Assembly (NCBI GenBank): GCA_004124475.1
Contig: SCKK01000006.1
Coordinates: forward strand, 1-64,000
Length of the DNA stretch: 64,000 bases
Source: Fidelibacterota bacterium
Lineage (GTDB): Bacteria > Fidelibacterota > Marinisomatia > Marinisomatales > SCKK01
Direction of reading: 5' to 3'
The position numbers and the translations under genes were made by a program. Shown here in pieces: positions 26,668 to 35,762 of the stretch. The first letter of the stretch is position 1, and every line of letters starts with the position of its first letter. The notes below the pieces were generated by a model, which ran no database searches, was not told the origin of the DNA, and worked only from the letters and a program-made list of their open reading frames with translations.

Positions 26668-27081
26668 TTAACTCCCCAATTCCTCAGTTATTATATTCAA
26701 AAATCCCAAATTATCCAGGTCATCAACCAATTCCCATCCTTGTCCTGTAAAGTCGGCTTCGTTAATTAAATATTCTGCCACTTCAATTGTAAACTGTTCC
26801 CCCTCCAGCCACTCTTTTGGATAGTAAGTAAAATCATTATCAGAAAAAAGATCCAAATCAAACTGTGTCATGTACAACTCGTCATAATCCACTGAAATCT
26901 TGTTTATCACTCCCAGTGTTATAACAAAAATCAGAGCTACTGTTATTATTCCAGAGTAGATTTCGGTCCTTATTTTATCTCTCCGGACAATTTCACCGTG
27001 GAGACGGTTAATAAATTTGTCCGAGTCCGGGACATCTACTTGCCGGATAGCTATTGCCTTAAGTTTTTCTTCGATATTCAT
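26668..27081 (-). CDS. Putative anti-sigma factor (single-pass membrane protein)
   Basis: 137 residues: an N-terminal cytoplasmic part of ~40 residues, one transmembrane helix (GIITVALIFVITLGVI, about 43-60) and an acidic C-terminal domain (LDLFSDNDFTYYPKEWL). Its start overlaps the sigma factor stop in an ATGA, giving tight translational coupling. That topology and position are those of anti-sigma factors, which hold the ECF sigma until an envelope signal releases it. No zinc-binding HxxxCxxC motif is present, so the family cannot be named. Confidence 0.65.
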   Translation of the reverse strand: MNIEEKLKAIAIRQVDVPDSDKFINRLHGEIVRRDKIRTEIYSGIITVALIFVITLGVINKISVDYDELYMTQFDLDLFSDNDFTYYPKEWLEGEQFTIEVAEYLINEADFTGQGWELVDDLDNLGFLNIITEELGS

Positions 27082-27644
27082 TTCGTTACTTTTCCAAGGG
27101 ATTCTACAGACAATTGTCCCTTCAAATTTTTAATTGCATAATGGTAGTTAACTTTCGCACTATTTTCAGATATTCCAATCACGTCAGCGACATCTTTAAA
27201 AGGTAATTGTTGAAAAATCCTGAAAATGATAACCATTCGCTGTTTTCGGGGTAATTTTTGGATAGCTTGCCACAAGTTGTGGTCGGTTTGTTCTGTAAAA
27301 GATTCATCTGTGTCTGTACTTCCTTCATATTCTTTTTCCGAAAAAAATAATTTTTTTATCTTTTCCCTTCTGAAATGATTGTTTGCCACGTTGATGGATA
27401 TTCTATATAACCAAGTTGCGAATTCTGATCGAAATCGAAATCTTTTAAGTCCTCTGTAAACTCGTATATACGTTTCCTGACAAAGGTCGTCGGCAAGCAT
27501 GGCATCTCCTGCCATCCGGTGAAACAGACGGTATGTCTGAGGATAATGTCTTTTAACCAATTCATCAAATGCATTTCTATTTCCCTGCTGATATTGTTTT
27601 ACGAGTTCCCTGTCTTTCATTTTCCATTTTGCCTGTTTAGACAT
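27078..27644 (-). CDS. ECF RNA polymerase sigma factor (RpoE-like)
   Basis: 188 residues. Region 2 contains DDLCQETYIRVYRGLKRF and the -10 recognition/melting stretch FRSEFATWLYRISINVANNHFRR. Region 4 is the helix-turn-helix LPFKDVADVIGISENSAKVNYHYAIKNLK. ECF sigmas direct transcription of stress regulons and usually their own operon. It is the first of five tightly packed minus-strand genes (sigma, membrane protein, CpxP-like, NadC-like, lipoprotein). An autoregulated promoter is expected upstream of 27644 but was not resolved. Confidence 0.93.
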   Translation of the reverse strand: MSKQAKWKMKDRELVKQYQQGNRNAFDELVKRHYPQTYRLFHRMAGDAMLADDLCQETYIRVYRGLKRFRFRSEFATWLYRISINVANNHFRREKIKKLFFSEKEYEGSTDTDESFTEQTDHNLWQAIQKLPRKQRMVIIFRIFQQLPFKDVADVIGISENSAKVNYHYAIKNLKGQLSVESLGKVTK

Positions 27645-28137
27645 AACAACTTGTAAAAGGTTAAAATTTCTCCCATAAAATCAAAAAAAATTAAACCACA
27701 CAAATGAATTTTCCTTTGGGAATATTGATCAGTATTTTCGACATCATTTTACTCATGCTCGAATCCCGTACACGAACTGTCGGGATGGCGTCTTGTTCCT
27801 GGACAGGCAGCTTTTTGGTTCTCCTCCAATGGAGTCCCTGCGGGACACAGGATTCGTCAGCTGCCCCGTTAGATAATGTGGAATAAGGAATACCCTATAT
27901 ATCAATTACATAGCAGAAAATGGATCAATATTGGGGCGAAAATTCTCGATGAAATACTTTGGATTTAAACCAATGACTGTCGCCTTATAAGTGTGGTTGA
28001 TTTCCCTCAGAAACAGCTACTTTTGGTGCCTACTCAGCCATTGTATCCAAAACTCTATGCTACAGTTGAACGGATGTTTAATGAAAATCTGTTTTATTGA
28101 TGATAGTAAAGATAACTAAATAATTAGTATTTATTGT
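27645..28137. other. Spacer with short palindromes
   Basis: No credible gene. It contains CCCGTACACGAACTGTCGGGA near 27766-27786 and GGAGTCCCTGCGGGAC at 27831-27846, members of two palindrome families that recur in other spacers. The following 250 bp show no structure I recognise. Confidence 0.45.
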
Positions 28138-28827
28138 TCAGGGAATTAAACCTTTAAATCGCAATTCTTCAATACAATCTTTAAAAAATGCAAACATAAG
28201 TGCAACCGAAACGCGGTATGCCGGATGATGCATATCAAGTAATATACACTGATGACCATCAAAATTATGGATTGCATATCTACCACCTGCTTGTAGTAGT
28301 TTATCAAAGAGTCCTAACGGCTTCTTAATATATCCATAAATACCTCCACATATAACAATGTGTGGTGCCATTATCCTTATTTCCTCAGTCCAGAGGTCTA
28401 TATCTTCCCTTGCAACAGTAAGAATCTCAATATTCTTAGATGAACCGCCTCCCCCACTTTTTTTGAGATTTGTCACACCGATCATTCCGAGACCATTACA
28501 GATATTCATAGCTTCACTATCATAACAGGTACGAAAAGGTGGGAAATCACTCTGCTGCATGCCGTAGGTCAGCGCTCCTACCACTTTCCACATAATTCTT
28601 CTAGCCCAGTACTTCTCCTTAATATTTACCCTAATTTGTTCTGGCAGATTCCACGGTTTCCAATCCTTAATATCATCAGGTTCAGGATCATTTGGGTCTT
28701 TTAATAACCACAGAACTTTAGTTCTAGCATTACTATAAAGATCTTCATTAACCAGACCGCAGTTAACGAATCGTACCCGACCTTGTTTCTTTAACTTGTA
28801 TAGCCGATCAAGCTGCTCTTGTATCAT
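28138..28827 (-). CDS. Hypothetical protein, uracil-DNA-glycosylase-like build
   Basis: 229 residues from the ATG at 28827, six bases after GGGAGA. The order of motifs resembles the uracil-DNA glycosylase superfamily: an early strand with a conserved turn (RTKVLWLLKDPNDPEP), a middle GMIGVTNLKK, a helix-strand (DLWTEEIRIMAPHIVICGG) and a late MHHPAYRVS in the place of the HPS loop. I infer the fold only; catalytic residues were not matched one to one. It stands alone, with repeat-rich spacers on both sides, in an accessory stretch. Confidence 0.5.
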   Translation of the reverse strand: MIQEQLDRLYKLKKQGRVRFVNCGLVNEDLYSNARTKVLWLLKDPNDPEPDDIKDWKPWNLPEQIRVNIKEKYWARRIMWKVVGALTYGMQQSDFPPFRTCYDSEAMNICNGLGMIGVTNLKKSGGGGSSKNIEILTVAREDIDLWTEEIRIMAPHIVICGGIYGYIKKPLGLFDKLLQAGGRYAIHNFDGHQCILLDMHHPAYRVSVALMFAFFKDCIEELRFKGLIP

Positions 28828-29182
28828 CAATTTTCTCCCTACATAAATGGTTATGCTTATATCTCATCGAATTTACAACATTCTGGTTCACTTTCCGCTC
28901 ATATACCCTCCGATTTGGAGCCCAAACAGCCATTGTTCCCCGATCTCTACAATGAAAATGAAAGAAGATCGTATGACAATCTTGCCAAACCCAGAAAATA
29001 TATGCAGAAATTATTGAAAGCGGCGGGTAAACGAGCACTTAACTTGCTGTTTAAAATAAACCTTAAAGATGCCACTAAACCATCCAAAAAGCAGTAGTCC
29101 TCTGTCAGCTCAAGGTATGGTAAGGCAAATCTGAACTTTCCTATATAAAGTTGTTGAATTTCAAAAAGAACAATTGATCTAT
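28828..29182 (+). other. Spacer with a possible gene remnant
   Basis: About 355 bp. A plus-strand frame ends in TAG at 29095-29097. Its last ~60 residues (LEPKQPLFPDLYNENERRSY ... YMQKLLKAAGKRALNLL) look protein-like, but it has no plausible start and overlaps the 5' region of the opposite gene. It may be the 3' end of a lost gene. Otherwise nothing seen. Confidence 0.2.
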
Positions 29183-30295
29183 TTAGAACGGAAGATCATT
29201 TTCATCGGATAAAATGGTGTTTTTTAGATCTTGTAACTTAGTCTTTGCTTCATCACTCAAGAAAAAGGTTGTCCGCGGTTTGTCAATAGTTTCGATAAAT
29301 TTCCGTTGGTGATCTGACTTCATTTCATCGTAGTTTATCCAAATCCAATATTTATCAATCTCTTCTGTCTTAATATAGCAATTTAACACACGATTTGAAA
29401 AGTTTACAATTTCATCATCATCCAGATACGCTCCTATGTGGTCAAATTTATGATTGAAATCGCCCAAACCACTGGTGTAAGATACAAGTGCAAAAAGCCT
29501 GTCTTTAATGAATTTTCTATCTGAGCCGTTTGGGATATATTCAAAATAGAAATTTTTGAAAAAGTAATTCTCATAAAAATTAATTTTATAGCTACCTTCA
29601 TTCTTTAATATCCAGATATGTCTCTGCATAACTTTTGTTTTTACTTTGATAGATACATTTTCAAAAATCCTATGAAAGCATATTTGCAATGCATCTATAA
29701 TCTCATCTGTGACCGGATTAGATTCCTCTTTCATAAGCTCAAAGTAGCTGTCTGGGATAATCTTGAGAAGAAGTTTTTCAAGCTCAGCTTCCTGCATATC
29801 ACGAGTAAAGTGTTCAAGAACTTTTACGACATTCGGGTCACGTTCTAATTGAGTAACGAATTGCTCTGCAGTTAGTCCATATAATGATTGCCTTTTATCT
29901 CTTACCTCTTTTATTATCATTTTTACAAGTGAAATGGCAATTTGGGCCGAGTTGCGGTCAACATTTTGTGCAAGCCTTTTGATTCTACCAGGATGAATAA
30001 GGTTTCGGAAATCCTTCACCACTATTGTAAGCGGCTCACTTCTGTTACTAAGAAGACCTGCTTCCTTACATGCCTTGATTGCTTCATTAAACTTCAGACT
30101 TAGAATTTTGTTAGTTGACCATGACTTGTGTTTCGTTGATAAGAGGAAATCTATTAACAATGCCTCAATAATACTTCCTGCCAAAACATGCACTGCTTTC
30201 CACGCTTCTACTTTGAAGGTTGCTTGCAGTTCTTTGTAGTCGGATTCAAGGCCGAGACGAAATTCTTCATCTGTTATGAAATTAAAATATGGCAT
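29183..30295 (-). CDS. Hypothetical protein with HEPN-like N-terminal domain
   Basis: 370 residues. Residues ~1-125 are helical, containing EAWKAVHVLAGSIIEALLIDFLL and ending in FRNLIHPGR, the RN-x2-H variant common in HEPN-like domains. The middle (residues 130-200) is helical (FVTQLERDPNVVKVLEHFTR). The C-terminal half is mixed, with the phrase KFDHIGAYLDDDEIVNFSNRVLNCY. HEPN proteins are often RNases or dimerisation modules in conflict systems; that role here is inference. Copy 2 of the 115-bp repeat lies just upstream of its start. The stop overlaps a TTTAGAACGGAAG box that weakly resembles the upstream GTTAGGAAGG, hinting at a cassette. Confidence 0.5.
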   Translation of the reverse strand: MPYFNFITDEEFRLGLESDYKELQATFKVEAWKAVHVLAGSIIEALLIDFLLSTKHKSWSTNKILSLKFNEAIKACKEAGLLSNRSEPLTIVVKDFRNLIHPGRIKRLAQNVDRNSAQIAISLVKMIIKEVRDKRQSLYGLTAEQFVTQLERDPNVVKVLEHFTRDMQEAELEKLLLKIIPDSYFELMKEESNPVTDEIIDALQICFHRIFENVSIKVKTKVMQRHIWILKNEGSYKINFYENYFFKNFYFEYIPNGSDRKFIKDRLFALVSYTSGLGDFNHKFDHIGAYLDDDEIVNFSNRVLNCYIKTEEIDKYWIWINYDEMKSDHQRKFIETIDKPRTTFFLSDEAKTKLQDLKNTILSDENDLPF

Positions 30296-30330
30296 AAAGT
30301 TTAGAGATAATGATACTCAAATTCCTCCTT

Positions 30331-30445
30331 CCTAACATTGTCAATATGTGTAAAATTTTGCTTCATATCACCCTTCCCGCCCTGTCTGACAGCGTCCGCG
30401 AAGGCAGGATAGATTGGAAATAATAAACACCTATTGATATATTGT
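30331..30445. repeat. 115-bp dispersed repeat, copy 2 (attC-like)
   Basis: Homologous to 7621-7735, with CCTAACATTGTCAATATG at one end and CTATTGATATATTGTG at the other. Outer arms TCAATATGTG and CACCTATTGA are complementary with one mismatch. The GC-rich core differs from copy 1 (CCTGTCTGACAGCGTCCGCG then AAGGCAGG), as if the core had been exchanged or remodelled while the frame of the repeat stayed. Confidence 0.55.
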
Positions 30446-31175
30446 GATTGGAGTACGCCTGCCTGCCCGCCCTCCGGCGGACGGGCCGGCGGGCAGGGAA
30501 TGATGATTTATCCACATAATATTAAATCAATATGGTTCTAATGTCATTTTAACAAATTTATAGATAATGTTATGGAATTAATAAACAATCCACAAACGAA
30601 ATTTGGTTAAGATTAAACAAATAGTCAAAAAAAACCTTGTGGGGCTCCAGTGGGGCAACCTAAACGTCACAAAACAACATAATTCTGCACGAATCAACAC
30701 AATTCTACAAGTGAAATAATTCACGAATTATAGATAGAAACCGGGGATTTTCCTCCTGTAGTGGGAGCTGGATTTAATATAGCGACCTTTGGGTAATGCG
30801 ATTTAACGTGTTTGATAAAAAAGAACCATATTTATCCCGAAGTTTCGGGAGGGGCTTGTCCAGGTTGGGTTGTTTAAAACCTAATGGCTTTGTTCAATGA
30901 AATGTATGAATTATCCACGCTTTCCTGATGGTATGTTTGAGCTGGGGCTGATATTGGTTATTGGTGAGTGGTTATTGGTTACTGGTACTACCACTCCACC
31001 GCTCACCACTCACCAGTTATAACTAACCTTTTAGCCACGTTTTCAATCCGCCAGCTGGCGGATCATAGGGTATTTAGAACAGCGCCAACCTAAAATGTTA
31101 GATCGCACTATGTTTCCTCCCAGTAAATTGTGGATAGAAATTTTTAATCTCCTTATGTTTCAGTAACTTTTATCC
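30446..31175. other. Repeat-rich spacer
   Basis: No gene. It holds a GC-rich palindrome at 30462-30497 (10-bp stem CCTGCCCGCC/GGCGGGCAGG), a TCCCGAAGTTTCGGGA palindrome at 30835-30850, a run of GGTTATTGGTGAGTGG-type words with inverted CCACTCACC copies at 30957-31015, and an 18-bp perfect palindrome ATCCGCCAGCTGGCGGAT at 31046-31063. Confidence 0.6.
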
Positions 31176-34100
31176 ATGACATTTATACCCAATACACAAC
31201 AAAAAATAGCTATCGAGCATCCTCCTGCTCCAATAATGATTCTTGCAGGTGCCGGGACAGGGAAAACATCTACGATTATCCATAGAATCGGACATTTGAT
31301 CCAATCTTATTCAGTAAATCCAGAACATATTGTTGTCCTCACTTTTACTGAGAGAACTAACGCCGAGCTCCGGAAAAAAATTAAGGAATTAATCGGGAAT
31401 CAATCCGAAAATATTCTCATTTCAACCTTTCACAGTTTTTGTAACCGGCTTGTGCGTGAATTCAGCGATTCTCCCGACGCGGAGAGGCTCCTAATCCACG
31501 AAAATGACATTAAATTCATTCTGTTAAACAGGTTTGATGAACTGACATTTCTTACTTCTCACCAATTTAGATCTGATCCTATCAGGACAGTCACCGGCAG
31601 CTTTATCCCCTTTTTCAACCGGGTTAGAGACGAACTCTTGTCACAAGCAGAAATTCAAAAAAAGTTTGATCGGTTATCCACAAAAAAAGAAGATATATTT
31701 ACTCTCTTTCCAGGTATCAACAAAAAGTTAGACTCTGAGGAAATTCTGCAGCAGTTGAAGGATCTCATAAAAGTTTACAAGACTTATCAAAATTGGAAAA
31801 TAGAATTAGGAGTCACTGATTATGGGGATATGATTTTGGACTGCTGGAACATGCTCAACGAGGATGAGGAAATTCTTTCCAAGGTTCGAGCTAACCATCT
31901 GCATATAATCATTGATGAATACCAGGATAATAACTTTGCACTCAATAAAATCGTAAATCTCATTTCTCAGAAAAACCCAAGTATTACCGTTGTAGGTGAT
32001 GAAGACCAATGCATTTACAGTTTTCGAGGAGCAAATTATTACAATATTCAGGATTTTGAAAGCAGGTATCTTTTTTGCCCAAACTACAAAGTTGTGAAAT
32101 TGGAACAAAACTATCGAGCAACTCAAGAGATCCTCGATTTGGCTAACGCGAGTATCGCCAACGACTCAAACCGAACGGACAAAATACTTATCTCAAGTGA
32201 TGATAAACATGGTCCTAAACCTGAATGGCATATGGGAGAACGACTTCAAACCCTGCAAGAGATTCCCAAGCTTGTTAACAAATTGATATCAGAACAGAAT
32301 TTCCATTATGGCGATATTGCCATCATCTGCCGAACTTGGAGTCAAGTAAAACAAATGGCAAAAACCCTTCACCAGGCAACAATTCCGGTGGATGTTTACA
32401 CAGAAAAATTTTTCAACGTTCCTGCGGTTAAAGATATATTAGCATGGGGACATTTTATTGTTAACAGTACCCAGGCTGATCCCGCTCTATTCAGGATACT
32501 CAGCCAACAAATGGGGATAAGTTGGACACGATCATTTTTTCAGAAAACCAAGACAGGTAATATTAAGGAAAAGATACAATCACTTAGGGGAATAATTAAC
32601 GAAAACCAACTATCGACATCAGTAAAAGAAAAACTCTTGTGGGTCATGGAAAAAACTCGCTCCCTTCAGAATAAACACGGTCAAAATCGCCAGGCAGATG
32701 AAATGGTTTGGGAAATCCTGAGTGAACCTGATATACTAAGAAAAACACGTCACAGTTACCGATATATGGATCGCCTAAACCTTATAAACAGTGGACATCT
32801 CATGTCTATTGCTGAATCTTTTATTATTAGGGAGAAAGACAAATCTCTAAAACACTGGCTGGCATATATTAATATTTTACAACTCGATCTCAAGTACCCA
32901 GCCATTCAGCCAGAGTTGTTTGATTCATCTATCGCTGTTCAGGTATTAACAGTCCACAAAAGTAAGGGATTAGAATTTCCAGTTGTGATGATTCCCTTCC
33001 TGCGGGCAGGGAGTTTTCCACTCAGGAAAAAAACTCCAGTGATGCTGGATTCACTTCCAGAACCGTGGTACCAATGGCCCAAGCCAGAAAATATTACCCT
33101 TGACGAGGAATATATAAATGAAGAACGGAGAATTTTTTATGTAGCTGTGACCCGGGCAAAAGAGCAATTGCACCTATTGGGTCCATCGAAAGCCCAATCA
33201 CTGCTACTAAAAGAATTGTGCACAGCACCCTGTGGGGAAAACTCAAACATACCCATTATGGAGATATTACCTATGCAAGAAAAAGAAAACCAAATTCCAA
33301 TTGAGAGCATTTCAGAGATAAAACAGAAATTACTGGTAGACCTGAACCGTGAGATTTCTGCACATCAGTACCATAATGCCAATACAATTATAGAAGACAT
33401 TCGATGTCTTGACCAGAATGGTAAATTAAGTGAAAATTCACCGTATGCAGAATTTTATCCTTCCGTCAGCAAACGGATGAAATATCAAGATTCTCGCAGA
33501 GTCCTGCGGACAATTCTCGATAGTAAACTTCTTAAACTTTCCGCAAGCAGCATAGAAGAATATGATCAGTGCTCCCTCAAATACCGCCTTGATAAAATTG
33601 ACCATGTACCCCAAAGGAGAAGTAAAGTTGCAATGGAGTTTGGTATTATCATGCACAATGTATTAGAGGAATTCCATGGATCCGAAGATCAAAGCCTGGA
33701 GACGCTTCGTAATCTTTTGGATAAACATTGGAGACAAGATGCGTTTGAATACCTGATTCGGGAAGAAGAATTTAAACGTCAGGGAGAACAGATTCTTAAA
33801 GATTACTTTAATTTTGTGGAAAAATATCCTCCGAAGGTGATTGGAAGGGAAAAAAGATTCGAGTTCATTATTGAAAGTCTAAACGTTCAAATATCAGGGA
33901 AAATAGATCGAATTGACAAAGACGGAAAATATCTCTCGGTAGTCGATTATAAAACCGGGAAAAACAAGGAATCTGCTAAAAACAGCCTACAGCTTGCCTT
34001 GTATATAGAAGCCCTTAAAAGGGATTCAGTAGATGGCATCCAGGGAATTCCCGGAACTGCAACTCTACATTTTCTCAGACATCCGGATGACCCTCTATCC

Positions 34101-34262
34101 AGCCATGAATTCTCGGAAAAAGACCTCAATAAACATCAAGAAAGAATCGAAAAAGTTGCGGAAGGAATTAGAAAAGGAATTTTCAACGCAAAACCCAATG
34201 ACTACATTTGCCAGAACTGTGATTATCGTGAATTCTTATGTCCGGCTTGGGAGGAAAAATAA
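31176..34262 (+). CDS. UvrD/Rep-type helicase fused to a PD-(D/E)XK nuclease with Fe-S cysteines
   Basis: 1028 residues. The superfamily 1 helicase core starts with Walker A AGAGTGKT (residues 24-31). It continues with motif II IIDEYQD, motif III VVGDEDQCIYSFRGAN and the late motif VAVTRAKEQLHLLG. The C-terminal ~250 residues carry a RecB/AddB-like nuclease: GKIDRIDKDGKYLSVVDYKTGK, plus a cysteine in YDQCSLKYR and three in CQNCDYREFLC, the four-cysteine pattern that staples an iron-sulfur cluster around this nuclease fold. It probably processes DNA ends. It combines in one chain what AddA and AddB split between two. Single gene with its own upstream region. Confidence 0.9.
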   Translation: MTFIPNTQQKIAIEHPPAPIMILAGAGTGKTSTIIHRIGHLIQSYSVNPEHIVVLTFTERTNAELRKKIKELIGNQSENILISTFHSFCNRLVREFSDSPDAERLLIHENDIKFILLNRFDELTFLTSHQFRSDPIRTVTGSFIPFFNRVRDELLSQAEIQKKFDRLSTKKEDIFTLFPGINKKLDSEEILQQLKDLIKVYKTYQNWKIELGVTDYGDMILDCWNMLNEDEEILSKVRANHLHIIIDEYQDNNFALNKIVNLISQKNPSITVVGDEDQCIYSFRGANYYNIQDFESRYLFCPNYKVVKLEQNYRATQEILDLANASIANDSNRTDKILISSDDKHGPKPEWHMGERLQTLQEIPKLVNKLISEQNFHYGDIAIICRTWSQVKQMAKTLHQATIPVDVYTEKFFNVPAVKDILAWGHFIVNSTQADPALFRILSQQMGISWTRSFFQKTKTGNIKEKIQSLRGIINENQLSTSVKEKLLWVMEKTRSLQNKHGQNRQADEMVWEILSEPDILRKTRHSYRYMDRLNLINSGHLMSIAESFIIREKDKSLKHWLAYINILQLDLKYPAIQPELFDSSIAVQVLTVHKSKGLEFPVVMIPFLRAGSFPLRKKTPVMLDSLPEPWYQWPKPENITLDEEYINEERRIFYVAVTRAKEQLHLLGPSKAQSLLLKELCTAPCGENSNIPIMEILPMQEKENQIPIESISEIKQKLLVDLNREISAHQYHNANTIIEDIRCLDQNGKLSENSPYAEFYPSVSKRMKYQDSRRVLRTILDSKLLKLSASSIEEYDQCSLKYRLDKIDHVPQRRSKVAMEFGIIMHNVLEEFHGSEDQSLETLRNLLDKHWRQDAFEYLIREEEFKRQGEQILKDYFNFVEKYPPKVIGREKRFEFIIESLNVQISGKIDRIDKDGKYLSVVDYKTGKNKESAKNSLQLALYIEALKRDSVDGIQGIPGTATLHFLRHPDDPLSSHEFSEKDLNKHQERIEKVAEGIRKGIFNAKPNDYICQNCDYREFLCPAWEEK

Positions 34263-34654
34263 TAGCATCTTTATACAACGCCTCAAAATTATGTATAAAG
34301 ATTTCTTTGCAATAATTAAGTGAAAAACATTGACAAACGTACATTATATCCTCATGTTCACAGTACATGAACAATGCATATTAATGAATAAGGTATTTTA
34401 CAAGGTTATTAGCCCAGAATCCCTTAGTGCTTGTGCTGGGTTTTCTTCCTTTGAAGTTGTACCATCACTGTTAAATGGCACACCAATTATATTAATCTTC
34501 ATCTTATTCTACTCTGTTCATAGCTTCTATCAGTTTGCATAACCGTTAAAAGCATCTGGATCGTAAGTGGAATATTCTTTTATCCGGTTCATGCTTTTGT
34601 TAGCCTACCCTGCTAATTGACAGGTGTGATTGAGTTCTCAAGAGGTTTTCCTTT
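34263..34654. other. Gene-free spacer
   Basis: About 390 bp between convergent genes. A small GTTCACAGTACATGAAC inverted repeat lies near 34358-34374. No terminator of clear form and no gene were seen. Confidence 0.35.
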
Positions 34655-35530
34655 CTAACCGCTATCCTGTTTTAGATAGCTCATTGTTAAGTTCATTACC
34701 TTCTCTATATTTTCGGTCTGGTAGGTATATTTGTTTGACTTGACTATTCTCCTCTTTTCGTCAAAGTATTTTCCTGTGACCGACCTTATTTCATCCGAAG
34801 TCGCCAGATAAGTATATGTTCCTGCCATCTCTTCAGGCGATAAAGCGAACTTGCTCTTGAGCGAGTAGAGAAATCTCATGATTGAGGGGAGGTTCAAATA
34901 TTTACTAATATCCACCTGGACTGCAGGTACCTGGATGCAATTGACCGTGATATTTGTGTCTTTCAGTTCTTCCGCAAGCCAATAAGTATACATCACTTGG
35001 GCTCGTTTCGATTGATAATATGCATCTACAAGACTAAACTTTTTCTTTCTGAATTCGGGATCTTCCAAGTCTACCTTCAGAAAGGGCTTTGCTTTCAATC
35101 CTTTTGACGCAATGGTAATTATACGTCCTTGTTCACTGCTTTTGATAGCATCCAAAAGAAGTTTTGTGAGTAGTGCCGGTCCCAAATGATTCGTTGCCCA
35201 CACTGTTTCTATCCCCTCACTCGTATAGACAACATCTTTTTGGGTGATGTCGAAAATAGCTGCATTATGGATAAGCGTATCAAGTCTATCATATTTGTTG
35301 AAAAAGTTTTTGGATAATCCCCGAATCGATGATTGCCGAGACATATCCACAATCATAAGTTCAAGAGAAGTACTGTGAGAATTTTCCTCGATTTCTCGGA
35401 GTGCCGTTTTGCCTCTCTCCGGATTACGACATGCGAGAATCATATGATAGCCTTGTTGAGCAATCTGAGTAGCAGCAGCTTTACCAATTCCGGAATTAGC
35501 TCCAGTAATCATACAAATCTTTTTATCCAT
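34655..35530 (-). CDS. Short-chain dehydrogenase/reductase (retinol-dehydrogenase-like)
   Basis: 291 residues with a Rossmann fold. The cofactor motif is TGANSGIG (residues 9-16), the strand turn LIHNAAIF takes the place of NNAG, and the catalytic Tyr/Lys pair lies in DAYYQSKRAQ after the conserved serine strand IITIASKG. An arginine after the second strand (ILACRNPERGK) suggests NADP preference. The C-terminal extension resembles light-dependent protochlorophyllide and retinol dehydrogenase relatives in being ~40 residues longer than classical SDRs. Substrate unknown. Single gene. Confidence 0.88.
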   Translation of the reverse strand: MDKKICMITGANSGIGKAAATQIAQQGYHMILACRNPERGKTALREIEENSHSTSLELMIVDMSRQSSIRGLSKNFFNKYDRLDTLIHNAAIFDITQKDVVYTSEGIETVWATNHLGPALLTKLLLDAIKSSEQGRIITIASKGLKAKPFLKVDLEDPEFRKKKFSLVDAYYQSKRAQVMYTYWLAEELKDTNITVNCIQVPAVQVDISKYLNLPSIMRFLYSLKSKFALSPEEMAGTYTYLATSDEIRSVTGKYFDEKRRIVKSNKYTYQTENIEKVMNLTMSYLKQDSG

Positions 35531-35762
35531 GATAATCTTCTCAGATGTTCAGTGTTGATGAAACAAGAACACTGTAGTTTTTTTGTGTATCATCTTCCAG
35601 CTGACTAACGTATGATCTGAACGGTGTGAAACATTCCTGGTTATGAATACTCATAGTCGAATCTAACTCAAATTATTCAACTTTCTTCCCGAACGGGTTT
35701 CTTACATGTTCTTCCTCCGGATTTATTATAGGAATCCCTCAAGAGAGTGGCCGATAGATTAC

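Noticed and set aside
30635-30700. tRNA or tmRNA fragment around the GGGGCTCCAGTGGGGC stretch
   Set aside because: No cloverleaf, T-loop or anticodon stem could be built around it.
6276-31175. CRISPR array suggested by recurring palindromes
   Set aside because: The repeats are dispersed with irregular spacing and have no spacer-sized regular units or cas genes.
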